NCBI GenBank assembly: GCA_038107835.1
Contig: JAYNHH010000014.1
Span: 1 to 54,891 of the forward strand
DNA length: 54,891 nt
Reading direction: 5' to 3'
Source of the DNA: MED-G116 sp038107835
Lineage (GTDB): Bacteria > Pseudomonadota > Alphaproteobacteria > Puniceispirillales > Puniceispirillaceae
Shown here: positions 1 through 9,221 of the stretch, piece by piece
How the letters are laid out: each line of letters begins with the position of its first letter
Position numbering within the stretch: the first letter of the stretch is position 1
Program-made: the position numbers and the translations under genes
The notes under the pieces: model-generated
The model's input: the letters and a program-made list of their open reading frames with translations, nothing else
What the model was told of the DNA's origin: nothing
The model's database searches: none

Positions 1-1990
1 GCGCTGGCGGGATGTCTGTCTCACAGATTTTTCCAAGTTTTCGTGGACACCTGCGCTGGAACGGGCATCCCGTTTTGGGCGGTGATAGCTCAACCACATC
101 ATCAGCGCTCAAGTTTGGTACAAAATCCGGATCAGGTTCGAGAACCGCTCCAAGGAGAACATCGGTGTAGGGATGGAACGGGCCGGAATAGACAGCATCA
201 ACGGGGCCAATCTCACACAGGCGCCCCTGATACAGAACCGCTACACGGTTGGAGATGGCCTTGACCACGGCCAGATCATGCGACACGAAGATATAGGTTG
301 TTCCCTGCTGGGTTTTCAACTCGTTCAGCAAATCAAGAACCGCCGCCTGAACTGAAACATCGAGTGCCGAAGTCACCTCGTCACACAGTACCAATGCGGG
401 TTCTGCGGCAAAGGCGCGGGCCACCGCTACTCGTTGTTTTTCGCCGCCCGAGAGCTGGCTCGGAAGGCGGTCAAGATAATGGCTGCCGAGTCGAACCCGC
501 TCAAGCAGCTCAATACTGCGCTGGCGCAGCTCTTCGCCGGTCAGGCTGAAATAGAGCCGCAGCGGCTGGGCCAGAATCTGGGCGATGGTATGTCGTGGGT
601 TGAGACTGTCATCCGGATTTTGAAAGACCATCTGAATTTGACGCAGGTGCAGGGCCGGCCGGTCCTCAACCTTTGGCGCCAACCTGGTCTTGCCATTCAG
701 GACGAGATGGCCGGTTTTTGGCGAAATCAACCCGGCGATGGCTTTCAGAATGGTTGATTTGCCGCTGCCACTCTCACCGACAAGGCCAAGAGTCTCGCCA
801 GTCCTGATCGAGATGTTTATATTGTCAACTGTGGCAGGCGGCGTGCCGCCGCCGCGAAAGAGCTGGTTCCATAGGCTTGACTTGGCATAGCTGATGGCGA
901 GCTGGTTTAGGCTAAGCGCATCATCGCTATGGTCCGCAGACACGTCACCTTTTTGCTTTACCGCCCTATTCGCCAAAGTCTTATCTACCACCGTCCCATC
1001 CAACACCGGCAATTGGTCAATCCTGTCAGGGTGGAAACAACGGACCTCCTCGCCGCTGTCAAGCTGTTTAAGTTGTGGCGGGGTTAACCGACATCTCTCG
1101 TCGGCAAGGGCGCAGCGATCGGCAAAACCACAGCCAGTGATGGTCTCGCCAGGCATTGGCGGACGCCCATCCAGCGCCAGTGGCAGGCTGGTCTGGGCCA
1201 ACCGGGGGATAGAGGCGAGCAGCCCATGCGCATACGGATGGCGCGGCGCAAGCAGGACTTGCTTTGTCGTGCCTTTTAGAATGATCTCGCCTGCGTACAT
1301 CACAACAACACGGTCGCAGACCCGCGAAATCGCCCCAAGATCATGACTGACATACAGCATCGCCATATTGCGCTCGCTTGCCAGATCACGCAGCAGTTCA
1401 AGAATATGCGCCTGCGTCGTCACATCAAGCCCAGTTGTCGGCTCATCAAGCAGCAGCGCATCGGGCTCTCCAGCAAGCGCCATGGCGACGGCGACACGCT
1501 GTTGCTGCCCGCCTGACAGTTCGTGCGGGAAGCGAGATACCAATGTGGCTGGGTCGGGCAGACGAACCTGGGTGAGGAGTTCGACAACGCGCGCCTCAAA
1601 ATCGCTCTCATCAATCTGGCTATGAAGGCGCAGTGCCTCTGCAACCTGCTGGCCGATGCGCAGCGTAGGGGTCAGAGATTGCCCCGAATTTTGTGGGATC
1701 AACGCAAGACGCCCACCCCTGATTGCCTGTAAATCATCCCGCTCAAGGGCTAGCATATCAATGCCGTCAAACGCTAACTCCCCCTTGAGGGCGCGCAGAC
1801 CACGCTTGAAAAAACCGAGTGCCGCAAGTGCCAGCGTGCTTTTTCCTGATCCACTCTCACCAACAAGTCCGATGCTCTCACCACGGTTGATCGACAGGCT
1901 GACGTCGCGCAGGACGCGAATAATCTCACCGTTCTGGCTGGTATAACCAACAGACAGATTATGGATATTGATGAAAGCAGGCGCGCTCAT
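1..1990 (-). CDS. Dipeptide/oligopeptide-type ABC transporter, fused double ATP-binding protein (3' end cut by window edge)
   Basis: Two ABC ATPase domains lie in one continuous frame, so a single protein powers the importer (DppD+DppF fusion, as in GsiA/YejF-type proteins). Domain 1 has Walker A GESGSGKST at about residues 44-52 and signature ELSGGQQQR; domain 2 has Walker A GESGSGKST at about 405-413, signature LSGGEKQR near 513 and Walker B LCDEVTSALD near 533. After domain 2 the typical oligopeptide-transporter C-terminal extension with Cys (CPFQRRCP) begins before the edge. Start is the ATG at 1990, one base after the stop of the upstream permease. At least 663 codons are visible. It acts at the cytoplasmic face with the two permeases at 1992-3838. 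The family is certain; the substrate is not, and peptides, opines or other small amines are all possible. Confidence 0.93.
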   Translation of the reverse strand, partial: MSAPAFINIHNLSVGYTSQNGEIIRVLRDVSLSINRGESIGLVGESGSGKSTLALAALGFFKRGLRALKGELAFDGIDMLALERDDLQAIRGGRLALIPQNSGQSLTPTLRIGQQVAEALRLHSQIDESDFEARVVELLTQVRLPDPATLVSRFPHELSGGQQQRVAVAMALAGEPDALLLDEPTTGLDVTTQAHILELLRDLASERNMAMLYVSHDLGAISRVCDRVVVMYAGEIILKGTTKQVLLAPRHPYAHGLLASIPRLAQTSLPLALDGRPPMPGETITGCGFADRCALADERCRLTPPQLKQLDSGEEVRCFHPDRIDQLPVLDGTVVDKTLANRAVKQKGDVSADHSDDALSLNQLAISYAKSSLWNQLFRGGGTPPATVDNINISIRTGETLGLVGESGSGKSTILKAIAGLISPKTGHLVLNGKTRLAPKVEDRPALHLRQIQMVFQNPDDSLNPRHTIAQILAQPLRLYFSLTGEELRQRSIELLERVRLGSHYLDRLPSQLSGGEKQRVAVARAFAAEPALVLCDEVTSALDVSVQAAVLDLLNELKTQQGTTYIFVSHDLAVVKAISNRVAVLYQGRLCEIGPVDAVYSGPFHPYTDVLLGAVLEPDPDFVPNLSADDVVELSPPKTGCPFQRRCPRKLGKICETDIPPA

Positions 1991-1991
1991 C

Positions 1992-2882
1992 CTACACCGG
2001 TGCTTTCTGCGCACGGTCAATGCCAAGCGCTTTGGCCAGCGCATCGGCAGTCAGATTGATACCGATAATCAGCGAGGACAGTGCGACCACCGGACCGATG
2101 ACGCCCCACGGCGCAAAGGACATGTATCCTCTGGCATCCGAAATCATTAATCCCCAGTCAGGTGTTGGCGGCGATACGCCAAAGCCAAGGAATGAGAGCG
2201 AGGAAAAGGCCAGCAGCATCCATGACCACCGCATCGCTCCCTCTACCATCAGCGTATCCAGAACATTGGGCAGCAATTCCCGCCAGATGATGCTGATCCG
2301 ACTGTGGCCACGCGCCTTTGCCGCCCAGACAAAATCACGTGCGATCACATCATGTGTGGCCGCGCGGGCGATTCGGATGACCGGAATACCATAGAAAAAG
2401 GCAAGTGTAGGTATCAGTACCTCCAACCCAGTGCCAAAAGTGACAATGAGCACCAGCATTTTCAAAATCCAGGGAAGTGAGAGAAATGCATCCACAATCC
2501 TCATCAAAACCTCATCAAACCGGCCTCCGGTCAGGCCGAATAGGATGCCGACAAAGCCACCCCAAAGAACGGCAAGAGGCGTTGCAATGCCGGTTACAAG
2601 CAGAGCCTCACGCCCCCCGAGCATAGTCCGTGAAAAAATATCCCGACCTAGATGATCGGCTCCAAGCCAATGCGTGTTGCTTGGCTGGCTGAGCATCAGC
2701 GAGGCATCTTGGAGTTTGAAATCATAGGGCGCAATCACCGGGCTGATGATGGCGAGACAAACATGAAACACCACAAGTGACAGCCCAATTGCGCCCGACG
2801 GGCGACTCATCACATCAAGCAACACCAAAACATATCGCTGCCTTTTCGCCGGATGTTTTGTAAGAGCTGCTGTTGACATCAT
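1992..2882 (-). CDS. Dipeptide/oligopeptide-type ABC transporter permease (DppC-like)
   Basis: Inner-membrane permease of 296 aa. The N-terminal OppC-type segment (one membrane helix, then APYDFKLQDASLMLSQPS and HWLGADHLGRDIFSR, a hallmark of DppC/OppC proteins) is followed by the BPD_transp_1 helices and an EAA loop (AKARGHSRISIIWRELLPN). Its ATG overlaps the stop of the upstream permease as ATGATGTCA, which implies translational coupling, and it ends one base before the ATPase gene starts. It pairs with the DppB-like permease to form the channel. Family assignment is firm; the substrate cannot be read from the sequence. Confidence 0.95.
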   Translation of the reverse strand: MMSTAALTKHPAKRQRYVLVLLDVMSRPSGAIGLSLVVFHVCLAIISPVIAPYDFKLQDASLMLSQPSNTHWLGADHLGRDIFSRTMLGGREALLVTGIATPLAVLWGGFVGILFGLTGGRFDEVLMRIVDAFLSLPWILKMLVLIVTFGTGLEVLIPTLAFFYGIPVIRIARAATHDVIARDFVWAAKARGHSRISIIWRELLPNVLDTLMVEGAMRWSWMLLAFSSLSFLGFGVSPPTPDWGLMISDARGYMSFAPWGVIGPVVALSSLIIGINLTADALAKALGIDRAQKAPV

Positions 2883-3838
2883 TTTCTTAGATACATTGTG
2901 CGCAGTTTCGGATTGGCGATCATCGTCATCAAATCTGCGGTCAGATTGATGCAGACATAGATCGAGGCAACGATCAGGGCGATCGCCTGAACCACCGGCA
3001 AATCACGGTCGGAAATCGCATCAATCATCATCCGGCCAAGACCGGGATAGTTGAACACAACCTCGATGACAACGACACCGCCAAGCAACCAGGCAATCGT
3101 CAGGGCAACAACATTGATTGCTGGCAGCAGCGCATTTGGCAGCGCATGGCGGAACACCATCTGCCAATAGGGCACCCCCTTGAGCGTCGCCATCTGTACA
3201 TAGTCACTTGCCATCACCTCGATCACCGAGGAACGGACCATGCGCATCACATGCGCTGTCATGACCAACGAGAGGACAATCACCGGCAATAGAATTTCGG
3301 GAAAAAAGTCGCTGATTGGCGACCCGGCAGATGTCAGGACAATCCCCGGCAGCCAGCCAAGCCATACGCTGAAAACAAGGATTAGCAGCGTCGCAGAGAC
3401 AAATTCGGGAACGGTCATCGCAAAAATGGCGATGGTCGAGAAAATGATGTCGGGCTTCCGGTCACGCCAGAGACCGGTGATCACGCCAAGCAGCATGGCC
3501 AGCGGTACGCCCACAAGCAGGGCAAAGAAAGCGAGAAGCAGGGAGTTTGCAAACCGCGCCCCGACAAGATCGCTGATTTTTGCCTCGCCATTTACCGACA
3601 TGCCCAAATCACCGGTAAGGGCGCCCAACGCCCATTCCGTATAGCGCTGGTGGGCCGGTCTGTTGAGATTCAGATCATCACGGCATTTCTCTAGAAGCTC
3701 CACATCGGCCTGGTCTTGTTCTAGATATTGTGTGCAGGCATCTCCTGGCAGAATTTCAACGCCAGCAAAAATGATCAGTGAAACGATGGAAATCGTCGCC
3801 AGTCCCAGAAAAATGCGCCGAAGTATCATGGTCAACAT
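2879..3838 (-). CDS. Dipeptide/oligopeptide-type ABC transporter permease (DppB-like)
   Basis: 319-aa integral membrane protein beginning MLTMILRRIFLGLATISIVS, typical of DppB/OppB, with about six membrane spans. The EAA loop is seen as ASDYVQMATLKGVPYWQMVF followed by RHALPNALLPAINV. The C-terminal NYPGLGRMMIDAISDRDLPV stretch is characteristic of the family. It overlaps the DppC-like gene by 4 bases. The 206-base gap to the upstream binding-protein gene holds a hairpin (3997-4028) that may lower expression of the membrane genes relative to the binding protein. An in-frame second Met at codon 4 is an alternative start. Confidence 0.95.
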   Translation of the reverse strand: MLTMILRRIFLGLATISIVSLIIFAGVEILPGDACTQYLEQDQADVELLEKCRDDLNLNRPAHQRYTEWALGALTGDLGMSVNGEAKISDLVGARFANSLLLAFFALLVGVPLAMLLGVITGLWRDRKPDIIFSTIAIFAMTVPEFVSATLLILVFSVWLGWLPGIVLTSAGSPISDFFPEILLPVIVLSLVMTAHVMRMVRSSVIEVMASDYVQMATLKGVPYWQMVFRHALPNALLPAINVVALTIAWLLGGVVVIEVVFNYPGLGRMMIDAISDRDLPVVQAIALIVASIYVCINLTADLMTMIANPKLRTMYLRK

Positions 3839-3996
3839 GGGCAGTCTCGAAAGTGTTTTTCTAACGCGGTGGTCTTAAAAGTGGCGAAAATGGAAATGCC
3901 CGACAGACTAAAGGAAAACCAACGGACTAAGGAAAAATAAGTCAGACTGGTGAGATTACCGCTGTGTATCTGATGCGCTAGAGAAATAATAAAGTG

Positions 3997-4028
3997 TGGC
4001 CAGCATGCGTGAAAAAACATACTGGCCA
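3997..4028 (-). promoter_or_regulatory. Intercistronic hairpin between binding protein and permease genes
   Basis: On the minus strand TGGCCAGTATG and CATGCTGGCCA form a stem of 7 bp, one mismatch and 3 bp around a U-rich loop, 17 bases after the binding-protein stop. A weak TTTATTATT tract follows. It resembles the partial terminators or 3'-end-protecting hairpins often found behind ABC binding-protein genes. Seen in sequence; the function is inferred. Confidence 0.45.
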
Positions 4029-4044
4029 GTTGTTTGCAGAGTGC

Positions 4045-5526
4045 CTACTCGACGGTGATCTTGTGCCAGCGAATGGCCTCATTAACCACCATGTCAAAAT
4101 TCTTCACCCTTGAATTCAGCGCGTAAAGCTTGGTGACATGATAGGGGATAAGCGTGCCGGCGGTCTGATGTAGATGCTCTTGCGCCTGCACATAGAGCGC
4201 CTTGCGCTTGTCAAAATCAAGCTCCCGTCTGGCCTTGCCAAGCAGAGCGTCAAATCCCTCATCTTTATAGAAGGATTCATTCCATTTTGCAGTCGAGAGG
4301 TAAATCTCATGTAGGGCCTGATCGGCGGGACGCTCGTTCCATCTGGTTGCGGCAACGGTTTTCTTCATCCATGCCTCTTTCCAGAAACCGTCTGAAGGCA
4401 CCTGCTTGATCGTCACCCGGATGCCGGCCTTGGCGGCCTGCTGCTGGTAGGCCTCGGCCAGCTTTGGCCAAGTTGGCTCAAGCGTTGCAACATAGACTTC
4501 GACATCAATGCCGTTTGGATAACCAGCGTCAGCTAACAGCTTTTTGGCACCTTCAATATCCTGCGGGCACTCAATGGCCGCCCGGTACTGATCATCAGGT
4601 TTGACCGGCGTATCGCAGGCCACGACACCACCGCCGCCCATGACAAGTTGGACAAGCTCATCCCTGTCAGCAGCCATGCGAACGGCCTGGCGAACACGAA
4701 CATCGGTGAACGGCTCCTGATCCGTCCTGAAAACGAGGCCACGCCAGTTGCCTGTCGGCACCGCGGTCAGTGTGAATTTAGGGCTGTTCTCAAACATTGG
4801 ACGCTGCAGGTTGGTCACCGTGTTCTCAAAATCGATCTGGCCACCAAGAAGCGCCTGAACACGTGCCTGACCATCGCCGATACCGATGATTTCCATTTCG
4901 GCAACACCCGGCGCACCCTCATAGTAATCCATGTTGGCGACTAGCTTGGTCACACCCTCGGCATCGAACTTGACCAGTTTGAAGGGACCCGTGCCAATGC
5001 CTGTTGTTGCGATCGTATCACCGGAGCCCTCGGGAATCATCCGAATCCGGTAGTCCATAAGCTGAAGCGGCATATCGGCAAACGGTGTGGACAGCGTGAA
5101 TTTGACAGTCGATCCGTCAACAGCTTCAACCTTGTCAATCATCTTCAGCGCTGAGCGCGCAGGTGATTTAATCTCCGGGTCAAGAACACGGTTGATTGAA
5201 TACAGCACATCCTCAGACCCAAAAGGGCTTCCATCGTGAAATTTTACCCCTTCACGAAGCTTGAAAGTCCATTCGGTTGCGTCGCTGTTTGCTGACCAAG
5301 ATACGGCCAGATCGGCACTTGGTTTGCCGGTTGTGTCGGGACGCACTAGCCTGCTCATGATCTTTTCGGTGATTTGAAAGACCCGGCCCTTAGAGATCGG
5401 GTCAAGGCTTGATGAGCTTCCAAAACCAAGCTCATGCGCCTGCCGGAATGTGCCGCTTGGCGCTGCCATGACGCTTGTAACTGTCATGGCAAGCATAACG
5501 CCGGTTGCTGCTAGCAATTTTTTCAT
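4045..5526 (-). CDS. ABC transporter substrate-binding protein, family 5 (DppA/OppA type)
   Basis: Periplasmic binding protein of 493 aa (SBP_bac_5). A Sec signal peptide MKKLLAATGVMLAMTVTSVMAA ends near residue 22. The mature part shows the family pattern WTFKLREGVKFHDGSPFGSEDV and, near the end, KALYVQAQEHLHQTAGTLIP. The start at 5526 is preferred over an in-frame ATG 20 codons upstream because AGGAGGAA lies 5 bases before it and the signal peptide starts directly there. It heads the operon with the two permeases and the fused ATPase. Ligand not predictable; many family members bind peptides, opines or glycosides. Confidence 0.94.
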   Translation of the reverse strand: MKKLLAATGVMLAMTVTSVMAAPSGTFRQAHELGFGSSSSLDPISKGRVFQITEKIMSRLVRPDTTGKPSADLAVSWSANSDATEWTFKLREGVKFHDGSPFGSEDVLYSINRVLDPEIKSPARSALKMIDKVEAVDGSTVKFTLSTPFADMPLQLMDYRIRMIPEGSGDTIATTGIGTGPFKLVKFDAEGVTKLVANMDYYEGAPGVAEMEIIGIGDGQARVQALLGGQIDFENTVTNLQRPMFENSPKFTLTAVPTGNWRGLVFRTDQEPFTDVRVRQAVRMAADRDELVQLVMGGGGVVACDTPVKPDDQYRAAIECPQDIEGAKKLLADAGYPNGIDVEVYVATLEPTWPKLAEAYQQQAAKAGIRVTIKQVPSDGFWKEAWMKKTVAATRWNERPADQALHEIYLSTAKWNESFYKDEGFDALLGKARRELDFDKRKALYVQAQEHLHQTAGTLIPYHVTKLYALNSRVKNFDMVVNEAIRWHKITVE

Positions 5527-5708
5527 TGAAGTTCCTCCTGTGCTCGATTGCTCCCTGCCGCTCCCGGGGGATCCGGCTGGCTGCATTATCGAATTTTGCG
5601 GGAGATAGCCCGAATTTATCCTGGCAAATCTCCTATGATTCCTATTTTATTGGAGAAAAGTATGGATTTGCACGTGGCTGATAACAAATAAAATTTGTGA
5701 ATAGATTG

Positions 5709-5723
5709 ATACATAAAATGTAT
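5709..5723. promoter_or_regulatory. Perfect palindrome in divergent intergenic region (candidate operator)
   Basis: ATACATAAAATGTAT is a 15-bp perfect inverted repeat with a 3-base centre. It sits in the AT-rich 287-bp region between the binding-protein gene (5526, minus) and the peptidase gene (5814, plus). It also contains a T-N11-A core as in LysR-type operators, and a LysR gene lies 3 kb away. Palindrome seen; regulator assignment is inference. Confidence 0.4.
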
Positions 5724-5813
5724 AAATTGCTTTTTTACATACGAATTGATTATTCTAAACCCTCCCTTACCTTAAATATCATTCGTGTCTAGATACTGCT
5801 GTAAACGGAAAAG

Positions 5814-6596
5814 ATGATGATGGCGGCACCCAGGCCGGATATGACGAACATAAGGATTTACGCGATCGGTGGGGGTGGTTTTACCCATGCCGATACCGCG
5901 CCGGAGGGGGACCTCATTCTAGAAGAAAGGCTATTGGCCCTCGCCCCAAAAATGCCAAAAATCGGCTATGTTGGGCACGCCAATGGTGACAATCCTGACC
6001 GGATCACAGCCTTCTATTCCCGGTTTTCCGGCCATGCAGAGACCAGCCATCTGCCCCACGACGCAGACGCCGCGGCAGCTAAAGTTTTTGCTGCCGGGCT
6101 TGATATCATCTATGTCGGTGGTGGATCGACAAAGCAGATGCTGCACCGCTGGCACAAGACCGGCCTTGATGATGTGTTCAGCGAGGCGGGCCGGCGCGGC
6201 GTGATACTCGCTGGGGTCAGTGCCGGCGCGATCTGCTGGTTCAGCGAGCTGCTCCTTGGCACTATAGATGACGGCTTTGAGCTGTTGCCGGGATTGGGGC
6301 TGGTTGCTGGTAGTGCCTGTCCGCATTATGACAGTGAACCGGTGCGAAGAGCCGCCTATGATGATGCCATTTCGGCGGGCAGGTTGTCACCTGGCCTTGC
6401 CATTGATGATGGGGTGGCTGTCTACATCGTGGCCGGTTGTATCCTTGAAATTATCAGGGCACGTCACGGACAGGCGGTCTTTGTCGGTGCAGAACAGAAT
6501 GGAACAACCGGTCCAGTGGTGCTGAAACCCGGCTTTGATTTGGGTGGCGGCGCGGCGGCGCATGCGTTTATGGGACATGGCAACAGGGCGCGATAG
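5814..6596 (+). CDS. Peptidase family S51 (dipeptidase E / cyanophycinase-like)
   Basis: 260-aa cytoplasmic serine hydrolase of the PepE family, which in characterised members cleaves Asp-X dipeptides or related beta-aspartyl bonds. The nucleophile elbow GVSAGA places the catalytic Ser at residue 136; the N-terminal YAIGGGGFTH and IIYVGGGST glycine loops match the family. Three ATG codons (5814, 5817, 5820) follow a GGAA motif and a fourth Met is at codon 10, so the start is uncertain by up to 9 residues. It is divergent from the Dpp-type transporter and directly followed by the MttB-family gene (TAG then ATG without a gap), so the two are co-translated. Context suggests it processes an imported peptide-like or amide substrate. 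Confidence 0.85.
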   Translation: MMMAAPRPDMTNIRIYAIGGGGFTHADTAPEGDLILEERLLALAPKMPKIGYVGHANGDNPDRITAFYSRFSGHAETSHLPHDADAAAAKVFAAGLDIIYVGGGSTKQMLHRWHKTGLDDVFSEAGRRGVILAGVSAGAICWFSELLLGTIDDGFELLPGLGLVAGSACPHYDSEPVRRAAYDDAISAGRLSPGLAIDDGVAVYIVAGCILEIIRARHGQAVFVGAEQNGTTGPVVLKPGFDLGGGAAAHAFMGHGNRAR

Positions 6597-8147
6597 ATGA
6601 CAGATGATACTTTACAGGCAGCGCGCTCACAAAAATCCAGACGGCGGCGTGGCACAAAACCGGTGATCGAGCCATTCAAATCGCTTGTTGGTCAACGTAT
6701 CATCGGCACCGGCGGCAATCTCAACCCATTGGATGAGCGCGGCATTGCGGCAATTCATGCCGCCGCCCTGGAGCTGTTGGCCAGTACCGGTATCAGCGAG
6801 GCACCATCATCAGCAGTGAAACTTGTCGCCGATGCGGGTGGGAGGCTGGATGATGCTGGCCGCCTGCTGTTTCCGGAAAAACTGGTAGAGGCTGCCCTTA
6901 CTGGTCTGCAGCGCGATTTTACCCTTTATGGTCGCGCGGCGGATAAAGATCTCGTCCTCACACCCGGGGCGGTCCATGTCGGCACAGGCGGTGCCTCGCC
7001 ACAACTCTTCGACATTCAGCTTTGCCGGTATCGTGACTCCTGCCTGGCTGACCTTTATGATGCGGCCCGGTTGGTCGATATGCTGACCCATATTCATTTT
7101 TTCAGCCGGCCACTGGTTGCCCGTGACATGCCTGACCAACAGCGTCTTGACGTCAATACGGCCTATGCCAGCCTTGCCGGAACTACCAAACATGTGTTCG
7201 TGAGTTCAGGAAATGCGCAATCAGTCGCCGATATTGCCCGGCTCTGTTACCGGTTAGCCGGATCGGAGGCCGCATTCCGGGAACGGCCCTTTCTCTCGCT
7301 GTTGGTCAATCACGCTGTCCCGCCGATGCGCTTTGATACCGAGTCAGTGGAAATTTTGCAGGCGGCAGTGCGCCATGGCATCCCCATGTCAATCAACACT
7401 TTTGGCCAGCTTGGCGCGTCCAGCCCGGTTACAATTGCCGGTTGTGTTGCCCAGACAACGGCAGAAACACTGGCTGGCATGGTGATCGCATGGCTTGTCG
7501 ATGAAGAGGCCAGGGCGGTATTTGGGCCGCGTCCGATGATCACCGATTTGCGTACTGGTGCGATGGCAGGCGGCAGTGGTGAGCAGGCATTGTTGACCGC
7601 AACAGCAATTCAGATGGCGCGGCATTACGGCTTGCCATCCTCGACCATTGCCGGCGCAACTGAGAGCAAGCTACCTGATGCGCAAAGTGGTTATGAAAAA
7701 TGTCTGACAGTTGGCCTGAGCGTTCAGGCCGGTGCCAACATTATCACTCAGGCATGTGGTGCCCAGGCCAGTCTGATGGGAATATCCTTTGAGGCCATGG
7801 TCGTTGATAATGACATGCTTGGCTGTATTTTGCGTGCGACCAAACCGGTTGAGATCAGTCCCCAAACCCTGTCTGCCTCGGCAATCGGCGCAGTGGTCAA
7901 TGACGCCGGTCATTTTCTTGGTGAAGCTGATACTTTCGCCCGCATGCACTCAGATTTTCTCTATCCTGAAATTGCCGATCGCACTGTCATTGATGTGTGG
8001 GAGGCTGCGGGCAGTATTGACATAAGACAGGCGGCCGCGCACCGCGCACAGGAAATCCTCGCCGGGCATCGTCCCCGCTACATCGAACCTGCGATCGACC
8101 GGGATTTGCGCGCCGTGCTGCCCATAGAGTTACCTCCGCTCGCCTGA
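6597..8147 (+). CDS. MttB-family (COG5598) methyltransferase, non-pyrrolysine
   Basis: 516-aa member of the trimethylamine:corrinoid methyltransferase family. The frame has no internal amber codon, so it lacks the pyrrolysine of true MttB and belongs with the non-Pyl homologues, some of which demethylate glycine betaine or other quaternary amines. Visible family landmarks are LNPLDERGIAAIHAAALELL near the N-terminus, GTGGASPQLFD near 130 and VNHAVPPMRFD in the middle. The N-terminus is basic and probably disordered (SQKSRRRRGTKP). No corrinoid protein or reactivase gene is present in this window. It is translationally linked to the S51 peptidase and convergent with a LysR gene. Role inferred: demethylation of an N-methylated compound; substrate unknown. 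Confidence 0.85.
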   Translation: MTDDTLQAARSQKSRRRRGTKPVIEPFKSLVGQRIIGTGGNLNPLDERGIAAIHAAALELLASTGISEAPSSAVKLVADAGGRLDDAGRLLFPEKLVEAALTGLQRDFTLYGRAADKDLVLTPGAVHVGTGGASPQLFDIQLCRYRDSCLADLYDAARLVDMLTHIHFFSRPLVARDMPDQQRLDVNTAYASLAGTTKHVFVSSGNAQSVADIARLCYRLAGSEAAFRERPFLSLLVNHAVPPMRFDTESVEILQAAVRHGIPMSINTFGQLGASSPVTIAGCVAQTTAETLAGMVIAWLVDEEARAVFGPRPMITDLRTGAMAGGSGEQALLTATAIQMARHYGLPSSTIAGATESKLPDAQSGYEKCLTVGLSVQAGANIITQACGAQASLMGISFEAMVVDNDMLGCILRATKPVEISPQTLSASAIGAVVNDAGHFLGEADTFARMHSDFLYPEIADRTVIDVWEAAGSIDIRQAAAHRAQEILAGHRPRYIEPAIDRDLRAVLPIELPPLA

Positions 8148-8187
8148 GACCATGACTCACCTTGGAACAAATCTGTCTGGTAATCCC

Positions 8188-9105
8188 TCAATTGGCCGCG
8201 GCGATGATAATTGGATCAGCTTTGAAACCGGTGATCAGTTCCTCCGCAAGCTGGCGCGTCTCGTGTGTCATCGTATCGACACCCCGCGTGATGATGGCAA
8301 TGTGATAACGCAAATTCTGCTGAAGTGGACGAATGACGACGCCGCCCTGATCCACTGTCATACGTGCTGAAAACGGGTCAACGATTGCCGGGATGCCCGT
8401 TTCGCGAACGAGCGAGGTTGCGGTCAGCACATTGGCCACGCTGTAGCGGGCATTCTGTTGTAGTCGTTTTGACAGCTCTTCCTCCATGCCTTGCATTTCG
8501 AGCGGATAGACAGAGCCGAAGGTCACAAATTCCTGCTGGGCTGTGGTTCGCTGGAGGTCCAGCTCACCACTGGATGCGGCAAGCTCGTGGCCGGCGGGGA
8601 TCAGCGCCACATAATTGACCGAGGTATGATAAAGGATATGCACCCCCTCATAGGGGGGTGAGCGTGAAACAATGCCAAGGTCGAATTGCTGAAGCTGGAT
8701 GGCATCGACGATGCCCGGCGTATTGCGTGTGTGAATGACCGTGTGCGTTCTGGTGGCCTTGCCCTGTATCTGTCCCAGTATCCGGGGCAGAACGGTGACC
8801 GAGAATGTGGGGATCACACCAATGGAAATCTTGCCAATCGTGTCCTGGCGAATGGCGGTGGCAAGCTCGTCAAGCCGTTCAATATTGATGAAGGCGCTCT
8901 CAACCGCCTGATGGAAGCGCCGTGCCTCCATCGTGGCTAGAACGCCCCGGCCCTGACGCACGAACAGGGAAAATCCCAGGGCCGTTTCCAAATCATGGAT
9001 CAGGCGTGTCACGCTTGGCTGCGAGACGCGCAATTCACGCGCGGCAGCGGTGATGGTGCCGTGCCGCATGACAGCATTGAACGCCTTCAACTGCCGAAAA
9101 TTCAT
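8188..9105 (-). CDS. LysR-family transcriptional regulator
   Basis: 305-aa LysR-type regulator. The N-terminal helix-turn-helix covers about residues 1-60 (MNFRQLKAFNAVMRHGTITA then ARELRVSQPSVTRLIHDLE), followed by the two-lobed substrate-binding domain. The start at 9105 fits the family (proteins begin MNxRQLKAF) and has GAGGG 8 bases upstream; an in-frame Met 10 codons earlier is less likely. It is convergent with the MttB gene and divergent from the FMN oxidase gene, so either neighbouring cluster could be its target. An inverted repeat CCAATTC/GAATTGG (9132-9179) lies just upstream. Confidence 0.92.
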   Translation of the reverse strand: MNFRQLKAFNAVMRHGTITAAARELRVSQPSVTRLIHDLETALGFSLFVRQGRGVLATMEARRFHQAVESAFINIERLDELATAIRQDTIGKISIGVIPTFSVTVLPRILGQIQGKATRTHTVIHTRNTPGIVDAIQLQQFDLGIVSRSPPYEGVHILYHTSVNYVALIPAGHELAASSGELDLQRTTAQQEFVTFGSVYPLEMQGMEEELSKRLQQNARYSVANVLTATSLVRETGIPAIVDPFSARMTVDQGGVVIRPLQQNLRYHIAIITRGVDTMTHETRQLAEELITGFKADPIIIAAAN

Positions 9106-9131
9106 CGCAAATCCCTCTGGCTCAATCATAA

Positions 9132-9179
9132 CCAATTCCTATCAATCAATCTAACAATTATATTTGTGGAATGAATTGG
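9132..9179. promoter_or_regulatory. Inverted repeat in lysR/oxidase divergent promoter
   Basis: CCAATTC (9132-9138) and GAATTGG (9173-9179) are perfect 7-bp inverted arms 41 bases apart centre to centre, about four helical turns, in the 116-bp region between the LysR start and the TTG start of the oxidase gene. This arrangement could serve a dimeric or tetrameric regulator such as the adjacent LysR. Arms are seen; binding is inferred. Confidence 0.35.
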
Positions 9180-9221
9180 AAATTTGTTACGCTCGGGGAT
9201 GTGGTTGCGAGGTAGAAGGAA

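Noticed and set aside
6597..8147. Pyrrolysine-containing MttB
   Set aside because: The frame has no internal TAG and no pyl genes are in the window.
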